Shown here: positions 39,001 through 51,000 of the stretch, in pieces
Numbering within the stretch: the stretch's first letter is position 1
Layout: each line of letters opens with the position of its first letter
Origin: Macrobrachium rosenbergii
Lineage: Eukaryota > Arthropoda > Malacostraca > Decapoda > Palaemonidae
Direction: 5' to 3'
Length of the DNA stretch: 64,000 nucleotides
Assembly (NCBI RefSeq): GCF_040412425.1
Contig: NC_089753.1
Span: 38,388,913 to 38,452,912 of the forward strand
The notes under the pieces: model-generated
The model's input: only the letters and a program-made list of their open reading frames with translations
What the model was told of the DNA's origin: nothing
The model's database searches: none
Made by a program: the position numbers and the translations under genes

Positions 39001-42000
39001 TAGAGCATTGTGTTGGACTGCAGCTGAAGTTATCACTCCTGGTTTTGTTCAAGACCGTTGTTACCTATGGCCAGACTTTTGTATATCTTATGGACTTTCC
39101 AAGTTCCTATAAGCATGTCAGATATTAGTTTTTAACCAAGTACAGTTCTGCATATGTTGTAAGTCAGTACAAGGTGTCATCGAGTCCATGCAAGGCATTA
39201 TCGCGCTAAGAGGTCGATCCCACCCTGATGGCCAGGTGTCCGTGGCTGTCAAGTATTGACAGGGTCGGCAACTAGTCCACTTAGTTGTCTGCTGTAGGTT
39301 CTACAGTTTGTTCGCTTGCAGAGACCAACCGAACAGCCTTGTCGTCCATTCTCCAGGGCGATTGGGCGGAATCCTAGGATATGCAGGATACTTCATTTCA
39401 TGTCACATAGCAACTCCGAAAGATATCTCAGACCTGTCCTACGAGACAGGGTCTTCCAGTGTGAGAATTTAGGTCTATGGTAAGACTTCTCTCGAGTTCT
39501 CGCTCTGCTTACTTTTGTCTTCCTTTCCGACCATGAACTTCAGCCTGTCTCACAAGACCAGTGGGGACAAAGAATCATAACCAGACTCTGCTGTTTTTAT
39601 TTTTTTATTTATTTTTTTTCCAAAGACCTAGTTTTCAGTCGGACCTACGTGGTATCCGTCCGAATTTAGACTTTCAGAAGAAGTTCCTGATGAGATTAGT
39701 CTTAGGCAGCTTCTCACTCCTTGTTCTAGTGTCCGCTTGGGGAGCTGGGAAATTTACAGGACGTGTCCCCAGGGGAACAGTCCTTCACATGTATGCCAGA
39801 GAGTTGAGCGCCATTCACTTAAGACTTCAGTTCTTCTCGACCCTCGCTCACTCCTAGACTGCGGTGTTCCTTCAGACAAGATCACAGTCCTTACTTTTTT
39901 TACATTTTTTCTGCGGATGATAAATCAAGTTTTTTCTAGTCCAACTGGAATTTCTGGTGGTTGAACTGAACCGTCAGAAACTCACTCTTACTCTCGAGTG
40001 GGCCTTGAATCCCCTGAACTGCCGGGTTATGTGCTTTTATGGGGCTGGCCAATCTTGACTGTCTGCCGCATTAAAGGAATCTTCTAGTCTGGGCAACAGA
40101 CGCCTTACTGCAAGATCGTTCCAACCTGGACCTCTAAGCTCTTCCACTGCTTGACATGGTCAAGGAAGGGCTGAACTTTCTCAGGCTTGTCAGAACATTA
40201 CAACGTTCCTTGTAGCCCCGTTCTGAACCATAATTTATGATTCCCAAATTGCTATGGTTGATTGGTGGACTCTCTGGGCTCTCCAAGAATCCTTCCACTA
40301 TTCGTTTCTTCTTAAACAACCTCACTTCAAGAGACACCACCAAGGATGGTACGTTCTTACGCAGACAGGCCTTGGGCTGTCCGGGTGCTTGTCAGGAAGA
40401 AGGGTTTTTTTCAGAAGTGCTAGAGCCATTTGAAAGATGTAGATGTCATCATCTATCTCAGTCTACCAGTCTAAGTGAACGATGTTCCAAATCGGGTGTC
40501 TTCTGAGACACTTATGATTCAATGGCAGCGTTGCCTTTTTTTATCGGAGAGCATATAGAATCTCTAATGTTCCTCTTTTTAGGGGTATTGAGCTATGTCT
40601 GACTCAGTAATGCGGTTTGCTCATTTACCCTAGGATTTTTAACCGAGAACGAGGACTTCATGATCTGGAACCGTTCTCCCCCTCTCAAAAATGGAAGAGA
40701 AGATGGTCTTGACAGCTGGAGACAGTCCTCAGGGCTCCCAGAAGCACCCTCCAGCCCAAGCCTTTACCTCTTCTGACTTGCAGCTTGCCTGGTGCCAGTT
40801 ACAGCCTGGCTCCAGCTCTGCCTCGAGCTCCTAGGAGTGCTAGCCAGCTCCCAACCCATTAGTTGCCTGGTGTCCAGCTCAGCTGGCGCCAGCTTCCGAT
40901 CGTCTGGCACCAAATCTCCCCACATCCTTGGCTCTGGGGAAGAGCAGGAAGCTCTCTTTTCTGTTGGAGTTTTCAGGTATTACCTGAGCAGGATTGGAAG
41001 CACAGGGTACCATTCATAACCTATGGTGTTTTGACAAGGACTCCTTTTTTCACTGTCTTAAGAATGCATTGTTCTTCTTCATGACAAGGACCCCTTTTTT
41101 CACCTTCTAAGAATGCGTTGTTCTTCTTCATGTATGGACTTGGTCTATGAGACCATTCTTAGTTTCAGGAGAGCATTGGGCCTACTTTTAAGTGAAAGCT
41201 AAAGACGTCAGAACAATTCTACCTCGTTAGCCTTCATGCATATACGCCCCTTATGTCAATCCTACAATCGATCTACTGGAAGTGTAATCGATTTTTACCT
41301 CTCATCTCTTCAGAGAAGTTTAAACAGTGTTAAATTTTTTTTGCAGTGCCTTGTGATTATTGGTAACTGGCTTGGCATCACAGAAGGAAGCATAGGATTT
41401 TCCCCTATTATCTCTTCACCTTGTAGTAAGGTGTTGAGTTTTGTGAGAGCCTTGGGGTACATTGTACTCTCAGTGGATGGGTCGTTGTCTTTATTTTAGT
41501 GCAGGTGACAGTGTTATCTGGTTGTTTTATTGTGGCACTGCACCCAGGGCAAGGGCACTTTTTGAAGTTTTGCTAGCCTTTGGTTAACTCCTTTGCTGCA
41601 AAACTTCCAATTATGCTTTGCTAGCCATCGAACTTCTCCCTTGCTGCAAAGCTCCCACTTAAGTAGCAGATGCTCCTGACCATACTGCCATATCGCTACA
41701 GGTTAAGTTGAGCACCAACCAGAGGCAGTTTTCTACCGTAGGCTCTCTTAACTAATAAGGAACGACAACCATTGTTTTCAATGGTAGCAACTTTTTTTTT
41801 ATCTCGGATTCATTACATGTCTTAATGTTTTGGAGTAGAGTATGTCCATGTATCCCACCTCCTGTCAATGTGGGAATCAGCTATGTAATTACTTGGTAAG
41901 GTACTTATATAAAAATGACATTTTTATGATAAAATAAAGTTTTATATATACTTACCAAGTAATTACATGATCGTAGCCCTCCTGCCTCCCCTCCGATGGA

Positions 42001-45000
42001 CATTGGCATAAACAGAATGAGGATGTCTGCTAAATCTTCCTGGTATTCCCATTAGTGGGCGGGACCAGTCACCTGCACTAAACTTGGAAGCGTTACCCAT
42101 GAATTTTTTATTTTAAGCCGCCTTGCAAGAGGAAACTATAGCTATGTAATTACTTGGTAAGTATATGTAAAACTTTATCATAAAAATGTCATTTTAATCC
42201 AGTTATGTATTTCTTGGATTACTCGTATATGCCATATAAGATCTAATTAAGAAGCGTTTGATTTTAATAGTTTCCCTTTTTCTGATCTGCTATAGGTGTT
42301 CCTTAACAAAAACTTACTCATTATGATAAATTTATATGTTATAAATTACAAATGCCAATAACATTTTGAAATTTTACGCTTGTAAATACTTGCATAGGTT
42401 CTTCTTATGATAGAATAGATTCTCCTTACGATAGAAGTGGTTAGAAATGTTAATTGATAGCACAGTCTTTTGAGTGATATTTTGATACCAGATATAGGAT
42501 AGTGATCTTCCCTTAAAAAGAATCCTGTCATTGATATTATCATTAGGTGTACATTTTTTAATTAATTGGATTATTTGGTTGGAACTAATATTCATGTTAA
42601 GGAACTTAGCTTGTTAAAAGATACCTCCTTACAGCAAAGTTTTGGATATTATAGACTAGTTTGATGAAGAGAAACAGTAAGCATTAACTTTTAAGTAGTA
42701 AACCTTATTTACCCTTTATTTTCAGTCAACATTGTTGAGCACATTGACCAACACTCAGAGTGTAGCAGCGTCTTATGAATTCACTACGTTGACGTGTATT
42801 CCTGGTGTTATCGACTATAAGGGAGCCAACATTCAGTTGCTTGATTTACCAGGTATCATTGAAGGAGCTTCACAGGGCAAAGGTCGAGGAAGGCAGGTGA
42901 GTCAGTCTTTATGTCGTGTTTGATGTGCTCTAGTACGTGTATGTTGGTTGTCTTCATCATGCAAATAAACTTTTATACAGGAGACTTAGAACTATTGGAA
43001 ATATCCTTCCAATTTTCTGTTTGAGGAGGTAAACTGAATCATAATCTGTAGTTTTCTTTTTCACCTTGAACAAGTAGGAATATTGCGATAATGTATTTGT
43101 GTTTGCCAGTCATTCTTTGAAAGATGAGGAATGTTAATGCAAGGTAAATGGAACCTTTGCAGGTTATTGCTGTTGCAAGAACTGCTGATCTTGTCATCAT
43201 GATGGTAGATGCCACGAAGGGAGAAATCCAAAAGGAATTACTTACAGCTGAATTGGAGGCTGTAGGTATTAGGCTAAACAAAAATAAACCAGGAATCTAC
43301 TTTAAGGTATAACTTCTGTATTTCATGTAAATTTAGTTTATGTTTCCATTAACCATATACTGTATGCCTTATTTCCATGTTATCATAACGACACTGAAGT
43401 TGAAATTAAAGCACCCAACAAAAAAGTAGACAGATTATCTAGGTTTAGTAGACAAATTATCTAGGCTAAATACAATAAAGCTTTTTGAAGATCAGCATTA
43501 AGAGGCTTTTTCAGGTTGATGTCAAGGTAGATATGCAGTTCTAAAAACCATATCTGATGAGGAGTGGACAGTGAATGAGGACTCGTTTGACACCAAGAAT
43601 ATATATTAGTTTGCTGGAAAAGATGTACTGGGGACTTAAAGTAACCAAACAGAATCCTTGGATATTAGATGAGACTTGGGATACATTAAAGTACGCTAAA
43701 GCAAAAGACACATGTAAACAAATTTCAGGAAGGAAACGAAGAATGCAAAGTTGACAGCAGTGATGATAAATGGAGATCAACAAGATCAAACTAAGGTATA
43801 TTTAACAAGAGATAAAAGAGAATACGTGGACAAACCGATATAGATGTTAACAAGGCCTTGTATTCAGGGAGTGGCATTTGTGTTAGGGTAGCTCACAAAA
43901 TTATTAATGGAATATCAGTTGGTGAAAAGGAATAGTGGAAAATCCTGTTAGAATTAGCGGTGGGTCATTAATAGTATCAGATCAGAGGAAGAGGTTAGAT
44001 AGTGCTGGTCAGAAAATTTTTGTGAGGTTATGAGTAAAAGATATGAAGGGGGTAACTTGAATTGTACCTGAGGCTGATATAGACCAGAATATGCTTTTGA
44101 ATTAATTCAGCTTTTTGAAGTGGAATTAGTAGTAAAGAAAGTTAATGGATGTAAAATACCAGTTTATGAAGGAATCACTGCAAAGATGCTTTTAGCTGAG
44201 ACTGACACCTCTCATACTAACTACTGTACTGTAGACAGTTTTGAAGAAAATGGAATGAGGAAACAAAGCCTGATGATTGGGAACTGGAAGTCATGGCTAA
44301 GGTATTTAAGAAAAGTGACCTGACGTAATGTGGTAACTAGAGGGATTTTGCTGATATCAAGTGTAATGAAAATATTCAGTACTGTTTACTTATTCTCAAT
44401 AGTTTGAGAAATAAATTGATAAAAAGCGTAGAGGTGAACAGGCTAGTTCTAGGAAAGGCAGGAGTTACACAGATCAGTGTTTGTTTTAAGATGTATAGAA
44501 TATAAAACTCCCCTTTTGATGGCTTTTGTTGATTACAAGAAGGCATTTGAGGACGTCCTCAGACCGGTAATAGGGAAGGCCTTGATTCATTGTGGTATGC
44601 CCATGAAATATGTAAAGCTAATGGAAATTATCCATGAATAGAGCAGATGCAAACTTGATGGTCATAGAGTCTTGTCAAGAGAGTTTACTGTAAACAGTGG
44701 AGTGCTCTGAGTGAATGTTATTACACCTTTGAAGTTTGTCCTTCTCATAGATTTTATAATGAATAAGTGGTATAAGGGAAGAGAATTTTAAGAAGGAAGT
44801 AACAGAAGAACTTAATAGACTTAAAATATGAAGGTGACACTGTTTTATTATGTAATTTTGAGTATAGCTTTTAGAGGAACATTAGGAGCTGGATGGTTGG
44901 ATAGTTCAGAGTGATCCCACAAAGGTAATTTATGGAAATTTCATATGTAGATGAGGTAATAATGAGAGAGATGAAGATGGCCAGGACATGTCCTTAGCAT

Positions 45001-48000
45001 AACCCATGAGAGAATAGTACATAATAGTGTCAGCTTCCTGTAGTCACCAGAAGACTTGAAAGACCCAGACCTTCTTGAATGATAACTGTTACAAGGGAAG
45101 CTGGAGATGATTAGAGTTGTGTAAGATAAAGCACAGGAAAGATGACAGTTTTACAAAGGCCCTTTATGTCACACTGTTTTGGAGGTAGTCATGATGGAAA
45201 GAGATGGTGTAGTCACCCTGTGGTAGATTGACGTAAAGATAAAAATGCAAGTATGAAACAGGAGTTGCCTTTGATTCAGTCCCATCAGAAAATGGAGGCA
45301 AAAGGTGAATCCTCGTAGATGTGGTAGTGGCATTTCAAACAAGGACTGGCAAGGTTAGCATAAAACTTGTTTCGCAAAAAAAGAGATCTAATGCTCTCTA
45401 AAGAAAAAGCCTGATTTTATTTTTTTTAAGCAGCTCTATCATTTTGAACTATATTATCCCTCCAAGTAAAGTTTGAAGTAATTTGAACTCCCAAGATGCT
45501 GATAAAATTGAGAGGTTCAGTTTGAGTTTTGTCCTATAGTGTCATAGATTTTGATAGAAGGGAAGAGAGAAAAAATATTTTCAGATATGAGAATGACATG
45601 ATGCTGCCATGCTCATTGTATCCAAGATAAGATGACTTTATTTGTATTTGTATGAAATTAAATGAAATGCAAGTTGTTTGGTATCTGTAGGATTAGCGTA
45701 GAATCAAACATTTTTGTTGCATTTGTTCAAGAACTGAAAGTTCACTGTTCAGATTTGTTCATGACATTTTTCAATTCTCATGTTATTTATATTGTAAGAA
45801 ATTTACACATGTAATCTTTCAACAGCAAAAAAAAGCTGGTGGAATCAAATTTAATGCAACCTGTCCTCTCACCAAAGTTGATGAAAAGATGGTACAGATG
45901 ATCCTGCATGAATATAAAATATTCAATGCTGAGGTAAGTTATCTTTTGCAGAAAACTAGCATAACACTGAACATTTTTTCTTCCTGTTAGTTGCTGGATT
46001 GCAAGTATTTTGAAAATTTAATCTTTCCCATTATATGTTCTGTGGTTTTAGTAAAGCTTTTACCTTTTCAGGTTATATTTAGAGAAGACTGTGCGGCTGA
46101 CGAGCTCATTGACGTTATATCAGCGAATCGAGTGTATATGCCATGTTTGTATGTTTACAATAAGATTGATCAAGTGTCTATTGAGGAAGTAGACAGAATT
46201 GCTCGACAACCAAATTGTGTAGTTGTTAGGTATGTTATTGCAGTTTTTGTATTTAACTGTTCATGTCTGGCAATTTATAGTAACAAGCAGACAGTTTATG
46301 TGGATATGGTTCATTCTCTTTATGTAGAAATGGTGAGGTATATCAAGTACAACCCGGAAACATAAATGGTGGGCTACTCTTAGCTTCACTTTTTGGCAAA
46401 GACTTTACTGTGCCTCAGTTGCTTAAACGAGGTGGCTCAGTCTCTCACACACCAAAGGCTATAGCATTCTTTGTTGATGGATGGGTGTGACATTAATCAG
46501 AATAATAAGAAACTCATTTTCCCTCATTTCTGTTTTCAACAATGCCTCTGTGTAAGTTGTTAATGTAAAATTCTGTAAGTTTTTAAATTATTTTAAAAAA
46601 CATCTGCTTAGAGGAAGTAGTTTGGCTACGTTTTTAAAGTGCCCCTCAGAACATGAAATAGCTGTATCAATATATAGAGATTGTTCCAAACTTTGTAATG
46701 GTGTTGGGTTTAGGGCTACTTTCCTAGATGCAGAATGTAGGAAGTACTTAGTTGTTGGAACAATAGTTTCTGCTGCATAACTTGATGCATGTCATAGTGG
46801 TTCTCAGAGTTTCCTTTCATGGGGAAAGAAATTTTAATTTTAGCATTTTCAGGTGTGTGCTGCAGTCTCTTGAAAAACCTCATTCTAAACATCCTTTGGT
46901 TATGAGTATTTTAGAGGTGTAACTTTCATTAGAATGTAATGATCAAACAGGTGCGGGTTCCTGTAGTTGACGCTGTATACAAAAGAGCTGACAGTCTTGC
47001 CAAATGTGCAGTGTTAAGGGGAACTCAAAAGACAGTTTCCTCTGCCACATGGGGATTTTTTACCTCTTGTAAGCAGTGTGCAAAGGGAGGCCTGGCAGCA
47101 CTCATGGGAGAGTCTGGCATGTAGTAACCATATGATGCTGTAAATCACCAGGTCATCTCTCCCAGGAGGTATAATACAATACCAAGAAGATGGGAGACTT
47201 CCTTGCCATTTTAGACTTGACTTTATGCACCTGGTAGTTGAATACCCCAGCCTGAAAGGCTTAAGATGCTTCTCCAAATACTGAGCAAGGAATTTGATAT
47301 TTTAAAGAGTATGGAATATGCTCCATTTTTTAATAGAATATTTTAATTTTTAGAAGTTCCAAAAAATTTTTCATTTTTATTAGTTGAAATATCTGTAGGT
47401 GTGCATCATTTGTGTAAGTGTTCAGTATTTATATGTGTACACCTGTACAAATGGTATTTTAAGAATTTTCTTAAGCATGATGTGGATGTGTTTAAGTGAC
47501 ATAAGAGAAATCAGTCCTTAAGTACATTGTGCCAACCCTTCAATTCAGGAGGCAGTACTCCGAAATAGAGGAGAACATAAGGCTGAAGTTGTGACAAGTA
47601 GGTGATTGACTAAGGGAAAAATAGGTTCCATTGAGGGGCTGTACTAGGCATTTGAAAGCACTTAGTTATTCCCAAAAAAATCTCTAAGTGTAGAATAGTA
47701 AAAAAGTCTCCAAAATTGGTGATGAAACATTCAAGTCTTGGCGAGAAATATGATGTCAAGAATGTGCCCAGTGATCTCCAATTACTTGAGTTGGTGATTT
47801 GTGTGGGAGCTCTGGTGCTTTTATCAAAATTAAGTTCCTATGGCTTATATTGAACTTAAGTTGCAGAAAATTAAGGGTAGATCCATTTGGATAGAGAATG
47901 GACTTAAGAAAAAAATGAAAGGTACATCAAGTATAGGAAATTCATTTGAAATAAGAATGAAACTGGCTTATAAATTAAATGAAACTGATGGGATTGGATT

Positions 48001-51000
48001 GGATTATTGGCAAAGCCAGAAAACTGACATGAAACCAGTTTCGTGATAAGAGTATTTCTATACCCAACATTGTGATGTTTACCTGGAAAATAGTTGGCAT
48101 CATTTGATTCCACATTTTTGCACTGTGATTGGACACTTAACTGGAAATTTTCTGTAGTAAAAAAATGGATTTAATTTTATTAACTGATGAGTACTCTTTT
48201 TCATGTTACTTACTTTTTATTTTATATAGTTTTTTTTGTTTTTCAGCTGTAATATGAAATTGAACTTGGATTATCTTTTGGAAAGAACTTGGGAAGAACT
48301 CTCTCTCCTTCGGATATATACAAAGAAGCCTGGTAGAGCTCCGGACTTCTCAGACCCGATAATTTTAAGAGGCGGTGCTAGTGTGGAACATGTGTGTCAT
48401 TCCATTCACCGATCTATTGCTGCAGTTTTTAAATATGCGCTTGTTTGGGTAAGGTTTTCAGGTTTTGTTATATGTTTTATCTTTAAGATACCTAACTTGC
48501 TTTTATATGTTGATTTTAGACTGTTGTATTTATAAGCCTGTAAACATCATATGTGTATTGATTTATCTGTACTTTCTTGTCTAGGTTCTATCTTATCGCT
48601 GTTTTACTTTGTGTACTGCTATTTCCCTTCACCCTCAGGAAGTGGGAAAATGCTTTGTATGAATATTCTGGAACATATTAGACAGTATTGAAGGTTCTTT
48701 GCAACTTCTGTGTGATCCCAGTTGCATTGTAAATTTCATCCATCCCTTTGGTCTCCTGTCACTTTGTTGTCTAACTTAAACTTTACCATGTTCCATTTGT
48801 GCAGTCTTTGGTGCTTGTGCACCTTCTTGACTGCAGCGAATGCTACTGAAAAGACTGATATCAGAATTAGAATATTATTATTAGGTAGGCTGAACAAGGC
48901 TAAAAAGATTTCCTAAACTTTCCCTTGGTACCATACTCACTCTTGATGGATATAGCGAGTCATGTATATCAGGTGGTTCTCCTAGGGCAGCTATAACTGT
49001 AAAAATAAAATGCTATTTCTTCCTTGGTATGGGTCGTCTGGAAGGTGGGTGTTCTCGTGGATGAAATTGTTAGTTTTATTTTATTAGGATACGCATTCTA
49101 CAAAGTTACGACAACATCTCCCAAACAACATGAAAAATCTAGTCCAATATGACTACATTTGCACTCTGAATATTACCTTAACAGATAAAAAGAAGGTTCC
49201 AGAGCTGTTCCTGCTCTGATATATTTCAACAGCACACTTGGAGCAGACAGCTTATCAAGACTTTTTGTTTGCAAATTGGAGAATTTCTTCCTCAGTTTTA
49301 GAGAACTGTATTGAGTTTTGCTGCACCCAAGATAGGGTGCAGCAAATGAATGGCTTGTTGAAGCAATCCCCTCCCTCCCTTTTTTTCGTCAGTAAAAGAT
49401 GGGCAGTGCTGACAAAGCCATATATTAGGGAGTAGCATTGGTGGTAGGGTAGCCTACAGAATTGTAAATGAAATATCCATGGGTGCAAAGAAAAGAGGAA
49501 AATACCCGTTTAATAAGAGGAATATAGTTTTAATATGTCTGAATAACAAGGAAGACAGTGCTGTGTAGAACATCTTTGTGGTATCTTGAGTAAAAGATAT
49601 GAGTTTGATAATTTGGTTGATATACCTGAACCTAAGAAAGACCTGAATCTGCTTCTGGAAAAACAAGGTGGTTATAGATAAGGCTGGAGTTGTATAAATC
49701 AGATATTGTGAAACAGCTTTTTTTTTCTTTATAAGAAGGCATTCGACAGTGTCCAGAGACTAGCATTTTGAAAGATTTTACATATGGCATCACATTACAA
49801 TTGTAAATCTAATAGAAATTCCATGAACAAAACAGATTCAGAGTTAATGTTGATGGAGTCTTTTCATGTGAATTTGCACTAAATTGTGGCTGGCTAAAGT
49901 TATATCTCACCTCCTTTGTTTACCTGTCTCATAGATTTTACATTTAAAAATGTGGTAGGCAATAGACAAGGTTTATGCTGCAGTAAGGGGAGAAAATTTT
50001 TTAAGTTTTCTTAAAATGAATTATATATCCAGCACGCGGAGACATACATTCAAGAAAAATAGAAATAATGAAAACACAAGGAGATGAAATAACTGGAAGT
50101 AGAGGCTTTTAGATTTTCTGATACAGGTTCTCTTGAGATAAAATTTAATGAGGACAAAAGGGCAAATCAGACAATGGTCAGGCAGAATAACATTTAAAAG
50201 TAAGATAGACTGAAAAATTTACAAATGTAAGATTAACCAATATTCTGTTACTGTATGATCTGTATTGCTATACGGACATGAATCATGGCATGTCAGTGTA
50301 ACTCTGTGGAAGATTTCAGAATAGAGAGAAATTTTACAACATGGATAATAACTAATAACGGAAGTTCCTTGTTTAGACAAGATAAGATGAATGGGACATG
50401 GAAGCATCTTGGACAAGTCCTTTGTACCACCCAAGGAAAAATATTATGAGAAAATATCAGCTGAGCTCCTGTTGGAAAACCCAGACACAATTGGATGAAG
50501 GCCATGAGATATGAGGGTAGAGATGATTGGAGATTTGTTGAAGTGAAAGGACAGATAAGATATGTGGCAGGATTTCACTGAGGCCCTTTGAATTTTTCAG
50601 CACTGGAGGTGATGATGGTGTTTTTGAAAATAATTTAGCAGCATAAATGTATTTATATGGGATGACCTTTACCTATTGTTCAAGATTACTTAAATCTTCG
50701 TGCCGGAGAGGTGTGATCAATGTTCAAATGAAGAAGAATGCTTGGCTGACCAGCTAGGCCTCGAATATTTCAGTTCTTCTTGGAATTCTTCTTCCCATCT
50801 TAGTGAGTGGTGCTGCTAGGCATTTAAGATTTTGGTTGTGCTGTTTCATGGTATTGTGACCATCTTAGTGAGTGGTGCTGCAAGGCACGTATGATTTTGG
50901 TTGTGCTGTTTCTTGGTATTGTGATCATCTTAGTGAGTGGTGTTGCTAGGCATTTAGGGTTTTGCTTGTGCTGTTTCATGGTATTGTGACCTTTTATGCT

